The translations under genes were made by a program, and so were the position numbers. Positions 1 through 9,500 of a DNA stretch of 64,000 bases are shown here, in pieces. The DNA comes from Psychrobacter sp. JCM 18902. GTDB lineage: Bacteria; Pseudomonadota; Gammaproteobacteria; Pseudomonadales; Moraxellaceae. Location of the stretch: positions 62,001 to 126,000 of the forward strand of contig NZ_CAJHBK010000001.1 in the NCBI RefSeq assembly GCF_904846615.1, written 5' to 3'. The notes beneath the pieces were generated by a model. That model did not search any database and had not been told where the DNA came from. It worked only from the letters and a program-made list of their open reading frames with translations. Each line of letters begins with the position of its first letter. Within the stretch, counting starts at the first letter, position 1.

Positions 1-1032
1 ATGTGGTTCAAACCTGATAATACACGTATGGCTACAGCGCAACCAGTATCTAGTGCCCTCACTAATGAGGCTGATGCTACTCTATCAACTGCGCTGGATA
101 ATGGCCAAGTAGTGCAAACAACTGCCGCCCAAAACCAGTCTCTATTTGTCACTGGGTTGGAGCGTTTGCCGCGCTCATTACAAGGCACGCAAATCGACGG
201 CGAAATCATCATTGATGAAAATAAGCAGTTGGTCGTCACTGAAGGTCTACGGCGTTTATTCGATTATTTTTTGTCGGCGCTGGGTGAAGAAGATGAAGCG
301 GTTATTTATGCCCGTGTTGAAAGCTATATTCGTCACCACACGCCAGAGCCTGCCGCTAGTCAAGCGGTCGCTATATTTGACCAATATATTACCTATCTTA
401 AAGCCATTTCTGAAATAGAACGACGTTACGGTAATCTGCAATTACAAGCGGCAAAAAGCGGTGAGCTGGATCTAAATGTCGTCGCTCAGCAAAAGCAAGA
501 TGTAGCCAAGTTGCGTCAGCAGTATTTTACTAAAGAAACCATTACCGCCTTCTTTGGTACAGAAGAGGAGTATGGTAATTATAGTATGGAGATGGTCAGA
601 ATTAACCAAAACCAGCAGCTAACGGATGTGCAAAAAGAGGCAGCGCGGCAGAACTACATAAGCCGTATGCCGGATAATGCGCTCAAAGCCGGTATCACCC
701 AGCAAGCCAATCTGAACGAGCTGATGAATCGCACAAAACAGATGCAAGCAAAAGGGGCAACGGCTCAGGAACTGTATAACATGCGTCGTGATCTGGTAGG
801 TGCTCCAGCCGCCGCACGCCTTGCGCAAGTCGATGCAGAAGATGCTAACTTTGCTCAACGTTTCGACCAATATCAAGTCCAAAAACAGCGCTTATTAAGT
901 CAAAGTGCAGATAAAACGCAAGCACAAACCCAAATCAATCAAATCGAACAGCAGTTATTTAGTGAGGCTGAACGCAAACGTTTGGTAGGCTATGCTGCTT
1001 TGCAACAACAGAACAGCGCCAATCTAGAGTAA
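1..1032 (+). CDS. lifO: Lipase chaperone (Lif family), 5'-partial
   Basis: This is a lipase-specific foldase that helps a secreted lipase fold in the periplasm while anchored in the inner membrane. The signature RRLFDYFLSALGEE around residues 82-95 matches the RxxFDYxLSAxGE motif of the family. The rest is a helical, Gln/Ala/Glu-rich arm, as in the extended helical scaffold of known Lif proteins. About 343 residues are visible. The usual N-terminal membrane anchor is absent and the frame is open from base 1, so the true start probably lies upstream of the window. The partner lipase gene would be expected upstream too and cannot be seen. The family call is firm; which lipase it serves is unknown. 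Confidence 0.85.
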   Translation: MWFKPDNTRMATAQPVSSALTNEADATLSTALDNGQVVQTTAAQNQSLFVTGLERLPRSLQGTQIDGEIIIDENKQLVVTEGLRRLFDYFLSALGEEDEAVIYARVESYIRHHTPEPAASQAVAIFDQYITYLKAISEIERRYGNLQLQAAKSGELDLNVVAQQKQDVAKLRQQYFTKETITAFFGTEEEYGNYSMEMVRINQNQQLTDVQKEAARQNYISRMPDNALKAGITQQANLNELMNRTKQMQAKGATAQELYNMRRDLVGAPAAARLAQVDAEDANFAQRFDQYQVQKQRLLSQSADKTQAQTQINQIEQQLFSEAERKRLVGYAALQQQNSANLE

Positions 1033-1344
1033 TGCCTAGCATAAATGAGTAAAACGGTAATTTTAATGAGAAATTATCGGTTTTTAGAGTATATTCGAGA
1101 AGTTATAGAAAAAGTGTTAGCAGTTAATGTAACGTCTAACAATAGAGGTTAGCAAAAAGACTATAGAGCGCAACAAATAACAGGGTAATCATACACTCAA
1201 TCTATAATGACAGTTAAGCTCCAGTTGTGCATAATGACCGCATTATTGAGAGTAATGAATAAAACAGTAAATTAATCATAATAAAAACGAATGTTTAGGA
1301 TAAGAGCTATTTTTTATTCTAAAAAAACCACTAGAGGAGTTTAT
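1033..1344. other. Intergenic spacer, nothing recognised
   Basis: This AT-rich gap lies between the lipase chaperone and the META-domain lipoprotein. No convincing ORF, RNA gene or strong hairpin was seen. It presumably holds the promoter of the downstream lipoprotein. Confidence 0.4.
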
Positions 1345-1833
1345 ATGAAAAACATGACTAAAATGATGATGGCAGCAACGCTTGCAGTAGGTACATTGGC
1401 TGCTGGTTGCCAAACCACCCCTAGCGTAACAGCGCCAGTGACTCAACCAATTACTTCTAATACGCTACAAGCATATGATTGGCAGCTGGTTGACGCCAAA
1501 CGCAGCAATGGTGATAAGGTTAGCCAATTGTTCTTTGATCCAGCGAAGCCATTGACGCTAAAGTTCTTCAAAGACAGCGGTAGTGACCGTGTGACCTTTA
1601 TGAACACCTGTAATAACATGGGCGCTGACTACAAGGTTGTGAATGGCAATGTCGTATTAGGCAACGTTTTATCTACTATGATGGCATGCCCTGAGCCACA
1701 AGCAAGTTTTGATACTGCGACTTTAGCGACCGTACAAGGTAAATATAGCATCAGTAAAAATGCCAATAACACGCCTATCTTGACCATTACCAATAGCAAT
1801 CAAGTTGCCCATTTCAAAGCCGTTTCTAAATAA
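1345..1833 (+). CDS. META domain (HslJ-like) lipoprotein
   Basis: This is a probable outer-envelope lipoprotein of 162 aa. The N-terminus MKNMTKMMMAATLAVGTLAA is a type II signal peptide ending in a lipobox (LAAGC, Cys about 22). The rest resembles the META/HslJ domain: a YDWQLVDAK opening strand, a central TFMNTCNNMGADY segment with the family-typical N-x-C-N pattern, and a MMACPEP motif. HslJ-type proteins are linked to heat or novobiocin stress in E. coli, but no reaction is known. The start at 1345 was chosen over an upstream in-frame ATG (1291) because GAGGAG-like sequence lies just before it and the signal peptide begins there. It appears monocistronic, with a hairpin downstream. Confidence 0.75.
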   Translation: MKNMTKMMMAATLAVGTLAAGCQTTPSVTAPVTQPITSNTLQAYDWQLVDAKRSNGDKVSQLFFDPAKPLTLKFFKDSGSDRVTFMNTCNNMGADYKVVNGNVVLGNVLSTMMACPEPQASFDTATLATVQGKYSISKNANNTPILTITNSNQVAHFKAVSK

Positions 1834-1940
1834 TTCAGTCATTACAAATGGTTTTTAAATAGTATTTGCTAAAAGCAATATTCGATAAAAGTAACGTTGA
1901 ATAAAAGCAGTGTTCTATAAAAGCCAGATGTAGTTTTAAA

Positions 1941-1971
1941 AATGCCTCACTATCTAGTGGGGTATTTTTTT
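1941..1971 (+). terminator. Rho-independent terminator after META lipoprotein
   Basis: AATGCCTCAC (1941-1950) pairs with GTGGGGTATT (1957-1966) using two G-U pairs, followed by a T run. It lies about 110 bp downstream of the META-domain gene. Confidence 0.65.
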
Positions 1972-2119
1972 GTCCAAAATTTGGCATGGTTTACGCTACA
2001 CTGTCATTTGCTATTAAGTAAAGTCTTTAGGCTAGGATATTTTAATGCACTCAATCTTTTAGCCTTGATTGTCAAGATTCTCAGTACGCAATAATCAATA
2101 CTTTATTGGACGTTATTTT

Positions 2120-3124
2120 ATGTCAAAAATGCTTGTATCAAAATCATTCGTCAATATACGAATGATAACTAATATCACCGCACTAACGACTTTTATTTTG
2201 TTGACGGGTTGTCAGACCTTGCCTAGTACGATGTCTAAAACGATGCAAGCACCTGCTAATAATATGAGTGCGAGCAATCCACTAACGGCGCGAATGTCAG
2301 CGATAGATCGGCAAGGGCGCATTGCCTATGTCGAGGAGCAAGGAGTCGGAGCTGAAAAGATGTCGACGCTTTATAGCATTCGTCCTGATGGTAGTGATCG
2401 TCAGTTAATCGATCAGCTTAATGGTTATATTTATGCGCCAGCGTGGTCAGCTGATGGGCAACTGCTGGCATATAGTAAACAAGCGCCGCGCCAGCATCCT
2501 AAGATTTATATCTATGATCGCAAAAGCAACATCCGCAACCTTGTGGTAAATGCTGAAGGCAGCAATATGTCAGCGTCGTTCTCACCTGATGGGCAAAAAC
2601 TTCTCTATAGCTCAACTGTCGGCGGCAATGCTGATATCTATGAGATGCGTCTGAGCGATGGTAAGACCACACAGCTCACTACGTTACCGAGCACGGAAGT
2701 ACAGCCAAGCTACGCCAGTGATGGGCAAAGTTTTGTCTATACCAGTGATAAAGTCCGCGCTGGACGTCCACGTATCTATCGCTATAACTTCGAGACTGCT
2801 AGTGCCACGCCGGTGCTAACAAGTGGCTATGTCGCCAGTCCGCAACTGAGCTTGGACGGTCAGCGCATGGCATATCTCAATGGTCGTAAGGCTGCGGTGA
2901 TGACGCTGGCTACAGGGCAAGTTATCAATCTAGCAGAGACTGGATTGGATGAACCAGCACGTCTGTCACCATCTGCACAGTATGCTGTCTATCCGACAAA
3001 GCTTTCACAAGTGGGCGGTCAAAATGGCGGCAGCTTGGTCATTCACTCATTATCTGGTAATACAAGTTATGCGATCGGCAGTAAGGTGGGCGGAGTTGTG
3101 CGCTCGCCGATATGGGGACGCTAA
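2120..3124 (+). CDS. TolB/WD40-like beta-propeller lipoprotein
   Basis: This is an envelope lipoprotein of about 334 aa. A signal peptide ends in ILLTGC, a clear lipobox. The body carries at least four PD40/TolB-type repeats with the S/A-x-DGQ core (SADGQLLAYS, SPDGQKLLYS, ASDGQSFVYT, SLDGQRMAYL), as in the C-terminal propeller of TolB and related periplasmic proteins. It lacks the N-terminal TolB domain and is not part of a tol-pal operon here, so it is not TolB itself. A protein-interaction role is plausible, but the partner is unknown. The start is uncertain: ATG 2120, 2129 or 2162 all retain the lipobox, and the longer frame opens at a TTG with no ribosome site. Confidence 0.7.
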   Translation: MSKMLVSKSFVNIRMITNITALTTFILLTGCQTLPSTMSKTMQAPANNMSASNPLTARMSAIDRQGRIAYVEEQGVGAEKMSTLYSIRPDGSDRQLIDQLNGYIYAPAWSADGQLLAYSKQAPRQHPKIYIYDRKSNIRNLVVNAEGSNMSASFSPDGQKLLYSSTVGGNADIYEMRLSDGKTTQLTTLPSTEVQPSYASDGQSFVYTSDKVRAGRPRIYRYNFETASATPVLTSGYVASPQLSLDGQRMAYLNGRKAAVMTLATGQVINLAETGLDEPARLSPSAQYAVYPTKLSQVGGQNGGSLVIHSLSGNTSYAIGSKVGGVVRSPIWGR

Positions 3125-3306
3125 AGGCAAAACCTATGTATTATGTAGTGGAATGTATATATAATCCTTGATAAAGCAACATAAGTTGATTTAAAAAATG
3201 TAAACTTGGCAGCATTAATTCGAGTGAGCATCATCCACATAATACCAATTTGCATAACCAAGTCATTGAGCTAATAGATTGGGTGAGCAAAAGGAGAATA
3301 CGCGCA

Positions 3307-3972
3307 ATGCAAGAAGCTTTTTTAGTCTTTATCACTAAAATCAGTTTATATCCCACGATTATTTTTACGGGGCTTGTGATGTTCGTCACCTTATATTGGG
3401 TTGTGTCTTTACTCGGCATGACAGATATGGATAGCGTAGACCTTGGTGAGTCAGGCGGTGATGCTGAGGTCTCCACCTTATCATCGACTGGTTTTTTCAC
3501 CGGTCTCATGCTCAAATTTGGTCTTTACGGTGTTCCTTTAATCATCATACTAAGCTTAATTAGCTTGATCGGTTGGTTGCTTAGCTATTTATATACCAGC
3601 TTTTTACACCAATATTTTGATTCTGGCGTTCTGTATTATTTATTCGGTACAGGGGCACTCATTTTCGTATTGGTAGTTTCCATGTGGTTGACAGGTATTA
3701 TTATTTCGCCGATTCGCAAAAATATCGCCAAAATTCCCAAACGTAATTCGTCTAATAATGTGGGTAAGATCGCTGTTGTGCGTACGCTTAGTGTCACAGA
3801 TAAGCATGGCGAAGCAGAGCTAAATGATGGCGGTGCAGGATTGATATTAAAGATTCGTTCAGACACCAATGATGGTTTGCTAAAACAAGGTGATAGAGTG
3901 ATGTTGATAGAGTATTTAGACGAAGCCAATACCTATCGAGTTGCTGTCGTCGAAGATAAAAAAATATTGTAA
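3307..3972 (+). CDS. yqiJ: YqiJ/NfeD-like inner-membrane protein with OB fold
   Basis: This is a 221-aa membrane protein. Three hydrophobic spans are visible (about residues 12-36, 75-95 and 115-135), followed by a soluble OB-fold-like C-terminus (IAVVRTLSVTDKHGEAEL ... GDRVMLIEY) typical of YqiJ/NfeD proteins. NfeD-like proteins pair with flotillins in the membrane, and the next gene is a flotillin. The start at 3307 is set by AAGGAG at 3291-3296; the longer frame opens at a TTG. There are 250 bp to yqiK on the same strand. No enzymatic activity is expected. Confidence 0.75.
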   Translation: MQEAFLVFITKISLYPTIIFTGLVMFVTLYWVVSLLGMTDMDSVDLGESGGDAEVSTLSSTGFFTGLMLKFGLYGVPLIIILSLISLIGWLLSYLYTSFLHQYFDSGVLYYLFGTGALIFVLVVSMWLTGIIISPIRKNIAKIPKRNSSNNVGKIAVVRTLSVTDKHGEAELNDGGAGLILKIRSDTNDGLLKQGDRVMLIEYLDEANTYRVAVVEDKKIL

Positions 3973-4222
3973 AAGTATGAATAGAGCTAATTGTTTTAGA
4001 AGTAATTGATTGTCAGAAATAGCAAGTTTTTAGAAATAGCACGAATCGTTTTAAATTTGGTTATAGTCGGTTCAATGTAGTTCAGATATCAGAATGGTGC
4101 GTGACAGTGCTATAAAGCGCACATGCTATAAACAGTGCTATAAATAGTAGAGTTAGCTGGCTTGATAGCGTATTTGATTTATATTGAATGGATTATGGAA
4201 TGTTTTAATTAAAGGAATGGAT

Positions 4223-6235
4223 ATGGACACACTCATTATCGTCGGCGTGGTTGTAGTGCTGGCGTTTGTTTTTATGATGGTCGCACTATTAATGCTCAAA
4301 GCCTTTTACTTTAAGGTCGAGCAGGGCAAAGCACTCATTATTAACGGTGTGAGTAAAATTGCCGTACGTTTTGATGGTGGTTTTGTTTGGCCAGTCATCA
4401 ACAAAAAAGAATTGATGCGCATATCGCTCATCACGTTAGAAGTGGACAGACGCGGTAAAGAAGGTTTGATTTGCGCAGACAACATGCGTGCTGATATCAC
4501 CGTGGCATTTTATTTACGCGTCAATGAAACCGAAGAAGATGTGCTAAAAGTCGCCAAATCGGTTGGGGTTGAGCGTGCATCAGATAAAGTCGCTGTCAAC
4601 GAGCTGTTTAATGCTAAGTTCTCAGAAGCCTTAAAAACAGTTGGTAAACAGATTGATTTCGTCAAACTGTTTGAAAATCGCAGCGAGTTTCGTGACAGCA
4701 TCGTTCAAGAAATTGGTAACGATCTGAATGGTTATGTCTTAGAAGATGTGGCGATTGATTACTTAGAGCAAACGCCAAAAATATCGTTAGACTCAAGTAA
4801 TATCTTAGATGCTGAAGGTATCAAAAAGATTACTCAATTAACGGCCTTTCAAAACGTCATCACCAACGAGCTTGAGCGTGATGAAGAGCTGGCTGTTAAG
4901 AAAAAGAATGTCGAAACCAGAGAGGCGATGTTAGAGCTTGAGCGTCAGCAAGCCGATGCCGAAGCCAAACAGCAACGTGAAATCTCGTCAGTGATTGCAC
5001 GCGAAACAGCTGAAACTCGCAAGATTGAAGAAGAAGAGCGTAAAAAGTCTGAAACGGCTGTTATCTCGGTTGAGCAGGATTTGGCCATTCAGCGTGAGAA
5101 TCAGCAACGTGAAATCGAAGTAGCAGGGCAAAATCGTCTGCGTGCGGTCGTCATTGAAGAAGAGAAAGTGACGCGTGCCCGTGATTTAGAAATCGTCTCT
5201 CGTGAGCGTGAAGTTGACTTGCAACGTATCGAAGCTGAACGTGCGATTGAGCTTGAGAAAAAAGAAATAGCCAACGTCATTCGTGAACGTATCGCAGTGG
5301 ACAAAACCGTTGCGCAAGAAGAAGAGCGTATCAAAGAAGTCCGCGAAATTAGCGAAGCTGAGCGTTCTAAGCAAACACGTGTGCTAGCAGCAGAAGCCGA
5401 TGCGGAAGAAATCAAAGTACGTCAGGTGAAAAAAGCCGAAGCAGAAGAGCTGTCTGCCAAGCATAAAGCCGTCGAAATCACTACGCTTGCTGCTGCGAAT
5501 CTTGAAGCATCTGCCAAAGATTCAGAAGCCAAAATTAAAATGGCCGAAGGTATCAAGGCAGAAGAGTCAGCACATGGCTTCGCTGAAGCGGCTATCCAAG
5601 AAGTTAAAGCGGCTTCTTTGGAAAAAGAAGGCATTGCGAAAGCCAATGTTATCAAAGCGACTGGACAAGCTGAAGCACAATCAGATCGTGAAAAAGGCAT
5701 GGCAGATGCTGAGGTTATCGCGGCTCGTGGCGAATCTACCGCTAGAGCTGAGCGTGAAAAAGGCATGGCAGATGCTCAAGTCATCGCGGCTCGCGGTGAG
5801 TCAAATGCCAAAGCAGAACGTGAAGTTGGATTGGCAAAAGCCGAAGTTACTCGTGCACATTTCCAAGCCGAAGCAGATGGTCTGGTTGAGAAATTCAATG
5901 CCATGGGTAGCATGAGCAAAGAGGCACGTGAGCACGAAGAGTTCCGTATGAGTCTTGAGACAGCCTTGCAAGAAGCATTGGCATCAATTGATGCTGGTAA
6001 AGAAATTGCGAAAGAAAATGCTGAAGTATTGGCAGTTGCGTTACAGAAAGCCAAAATCGATATTGTTGGCGGCGAAGCGCATTTCTTTGACAACTTTGCC
6101 AAGTCACTGTCTATCGGTAAAGCCATTGATGGCCTAGCGGGTAAGTCAGACACATTGAGCGGTATCATCAATGGTGTGATGGCCAGTCAAGCCATGAAAT
6201 CAAACCAGAAAAATGATGATAAAACGACTTATTAA
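4223..6235 (+). CDS. yqiK: Flotillin family protein YqiK
   Basis: This is a membrane scaffold of the SPFH/flotillin class, about 670 aa. One N-terminal transmembrane helix (MDTLIIVGVVVVLAFVFMM) is followed by an SPFH/band-7 domain (about residues 25-190), then a very long Glu/Ala/Arg/Lys coiled coil (about 215-590). The coiled coil includes a tandem near-repeat EKGMADAEVIAARGES / EKGMADAQVIAARGES. The C-terminal region has the hydrophobic segments usual for flotillins. Members form oligomeric microdomains at the inner membrane. AAAGGA at 4211-4216 gives good spacing to ATG 4223. yqiJ lies upstream and the DUF3686 ATPase downstream. The long overlapping antisense frames here come from the repetitive coiled-coil codons and are not genes. 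Confidence 0.9.
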   Translation: MDTLIIVGVVVVLAFVFMMVALLMLKAFYFKVEQGKALIINGVSKIAVRFDGGFVWPVINKKELMRISLITLEVDRRGKEGLICADNMRADITVAFYLRVNETEEDVLKVAKSVGVERASDKVAVNELFNAKFSEALKTVGKQIDFVKLFENRSEFRDSIVQEIGNDLNGYVLEDVAIDYLEQTPKISLDSSNILDAEGIKKITQLTAFQNVITNELERDEELAVKKKNVETREAMLELERQQADAEAKQQREISSVIARETAETRKIEEEERKKSETAVISVEQDLAIQRENQQREIEVAGQNRLRAVVIEEEKVTRARDLEIVSREREVDLQRIEAERAIELEKKEIANVIRERIAVDKTVAQEEERIKEVREISEAERSKQTRVLAAEADAEEIKVRQVKKAEAEELSAKHKAVEITTLAAANLEASAKDSEAKIKMAEGIKAEESAHGFAEAAIQEVKAASLEKEGIAKANVIKATGQAEAQSDREKGMADAEVIAARGESTARAEREKGMADAQVIAARGESNAKAEREVGLAKAEVTRAHFQAEADGLVEKFNAMGSMSKEAREHEEFRMSLETALQEALASIDAGKEIAKENAEVLAVALQKAKIDIVGGEAHFFDNFAKSLSIGKAIDGLAGKSDTLSGIINGVMASQAMKSNQKNDDKTTY

Positions 6236-6325
6236 TAAGGTCTAAATGACTAGCCTTAATAGGTAAGTATTAGTGAGCAAGTTTTTATCTAACAGTATGA
6301 ATGAGTAATATTTTCTAAAATAAAG

Positions 6326-6355
6326 AATCTGTCGTGTAGGCGGCAGATTTTTTTG
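6326..6355 (+). terminator. Terminator after yqiK
   Basis: AATCTGTCG (6326-6334) pairs with CGGCAGATT (6341-6349) with one G-U pair, followed by a run of seven or more T. It suggests yqiK transcripts end before the giant ATPase gene, at least in part. Confidence 0.75.
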
Positions 6356-6522
6356 GCTAACTTAAGGTGATTCAGAACGACGAATTATAATGAGTTGGTT
6401 AATCTAAAAAAATAGCAGTGACCACTCGTTTTTTTAGATTAGCCAAGTGCTTCTTTACTTTTAATGATTCTTTATTGCCCAAAACTCTCTTATTATGTAA
6501 AAACAGAAACGGACGAGCAACG

Positions 6523-9500
6523 ATGGCGGACACGCAAAACTCAACAAATTCAGACAGCAATGATAATGCTAATCAAGCCAACCAAACCGATCAGGCAGTT
6601 GCTTCAGGCAATGCTTATGAGCTCATCAAAAAACGTCTGACAGAACAAGGCGGCCGTTTAGAGCAGCAGACACAGACGCTAAATAATGCGCGTCTCGAAG
6701 AGTTCGGCAGCACCCAAATGCAAGTCATCGCCCGTACTCGTATTCGTACCGAGTACAACTGTGTGGCGCAAGACATGGTACAGGTTGGTGATTATTTGCT
6801 ATTTGGCTATAACGTTTTTATGGGGCTTAAACGTGCGAGCAATATTAAGGATGTATTGTCGCTATACCGTCTGAATGAGCCAGTTGGTAATGAAGAAGAG
6901 TATCAGCTTGAAGAGGTTGATTTAAAAGGGACTTTTTTGGCTCAAGACGCCTTTGTCCAAGACTTCAATGAGCTGTATCGCTATTACAAACAAACGCGCC
7001 TGATTCAAATAACGGTGAAAGACAGCAAATTGCTGTTGGCGTTTCAGATTGGCGAGCGTATCACCGATATTCGAGTGTTCCGTTTTGCGCTAGATTTTAG
7101 CCAAGGTACGCCAGAGTCGGCGCAAGTCGCTTATGTGGACAACCGAGGCGAGCGTGATATTGAGCTGCCGCCTGCTTATGATTTTGACTGGATTGATACC
7201 ACCCGTGATCAAATGGTGAATGGCAAATATCCGCATATGAATATCTTAGACACGATATTTGTGGAAACAGTCGGTGGTGATTTGACCATCAAGATTGAGG
7301 ACAATACGCAGTCCGGTCAGGGTATTTATAGCGAACCGGTCAATGACCGTACCCAGTCGCTGACGGATGCTGAGATTGCGTATGCCAAAGTGGGCAGTCT
7401 AATACTGCTTAAGATATTGCCTTATCGTGAAGAGGATTACCGTTATTTCGTTTATAACACCTTGACCGAAGCGGTGCTGCGTTTGGATGCGATTGGACAG
7501 TCGTGTGTTCAGCTACCAGAAGACCACGGCATCATGTTTCCGGGTGGTTACTATCTACAGACGGGTGAGTATAAGCTATTCGAGGCCAATAACGTTGGCG
7601 CTACTGACTTACGGTTTAAGCGTAAAATTGTATCGCCGAATGGTGAAGATGTTTTATTCTTATTTTACGACAGAGACTTGGGCGTCACGGGGCTGTTTCC
7701 TTATAACTTGATTAAAAAGCAATTGGCAAACCCTATCTATTGCAACGGTATGGCCTTGGCTGAGAATGGCCGTTTGGTGCTGTTTAGTGACCAAAGTGAG
7801 CCATCTCGTATTCATCCAATGCAGATATGGCACACGCCTTATGCCTCACACGAGTATGTGAGTGAGTTGCCAGAGAGCACGAGTTTTTATGGCAAAATCG
7901 GTAATAAAGAATTGGTGCGCGGTATTTCAGATCTGTATAGCATTACTCGCCTGATTGATAATCAAAGCGTCTCTCAAAAGCTCTATGAAGAGCTTACCAA
8001 TAATACCAGCCGACTCTTTGATAGCTATTATTGGTTGTCTGAGCCTGAACTGAGCGAAGTCGCCAGTAGTATTAAAGAAGTGACAGCCACGGCTGAGCTG
8101 GTGATTGATGAGTTCGCCAAAGTACAAAGTATCCAAAAGCAAACCCAAACTGCGCTAGCCGATACGGATACGCAGCAAAGTGAGATTTTGCGGCAGATAC
8201 GCGTTACTAGCTTTGAGTCGGCCAGTGATTATGTCGATCAGCTGTCAGCATTAAGACGTCAAAAAGGCCGTTTGGTTAGCTTGGAGGATTTGCGCTATTT
8301 AGATGCCGATAAGCTACAAGCATTGCAGACGCAGTTAGAAGAAGCTGAGAGCGAGCTGACTGAAAAGACTGTGCTGTTCTTAAGTGGGGAAGAAGCGCTT
8401 TCAAGTTACCAAGGTATATTGGTCGATGTCAGTGAGCGTTTAAATACGGCTGAAACCAATGCTGAACTAAAACCCGTTCTAGAAAAAATCGATGAAACAG
8501 CGCAAGGGTTAGATTTATTGACCGAGTTGCTAGGCACGCTAGATGTGGCCGATGCTACGGTACGTACGCAAATCATCGATGACATATCGACCATTTATGC
8601 CAGCCTGAATCAAAGCAAAGCCAAGCTCAATCATAAACGCAAAAATCTAGGCTCGGCTGAGGCTGTGGCGCAATTTGGTGCGCAGTTTAAGCTGTTTGGG
8701 CAGTCGATTGCCAATGCGTTATCCATTGCCAATACTCCTGAGAAATCAGATGAGCAAATGGCAAAGTTGCTAGTACAGTTAGAAGAATTAGAAAGCCAGT
8801 TCGCTGATCCAGAGACCAACAGTGGCGATCAGTTTTTGGCCGATATCATCAGTAAGCGTGAAGAGATTTACGAGACCTTTGAAAATCACAAGCAGCAATT
8901 GCTCGATGCTCGTAACCGTAAAGCGCAAAACTTAGGTGATGGCGCGCTGCGAATGCTCGAAAGTATCAAGAAGCGGACACAAAGCACTGGCGTCACAGGC
9001 TTTACCGAGGAAGAAGCGCTCAATACGTATTTTGCGGCTGATGGTCTGGTACAAAAAGTCCGTAACATCGCAAAAGAGCTACAAGCGATGGACTTTAGCG
9101 TCAAAGCCGATGACATCGACGCGCGCCTAAAAGCCATTCAAATCGAGAGTTATAAGAGTCTAAAAGACAAGTCGGATTTGTTTGAAGATGGCGGTCAGAT
9201 TATTAAACTGGGCAAGCACCGCTTTTCAGTTAATACTCAGCCACTTGATTTGACTTTATTGAGTCGTCAGCAGTCAGATGGCAATCGTGTTTTAAATCTA
9301 CATCTAACGGGCACAGATTATTATGAAGTGCTTAATAATGCTGAGCTGAACGCCTTACGCCCGTATTGGGATATGAATATTGCCTCCGAGTCTGACAAGG
9401 TATATCGCGCCGAGTACTTAGCCTATAGCATTATCGAAAGTGCTAAGAGCAGTCAAGACGGACTAACCGAAGAACGTTTATATCAATCATACGATGCGAC

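Noticed and set aside
5101..6171. Long antisense and alternative frames inside yqiK (up to 142 codons)
   Set aside because: They arise from the repetitive Glu/Ala/Lys codons of the coiled coil, have no ribosome sites and encode Ser/Ala-rich nonsense.
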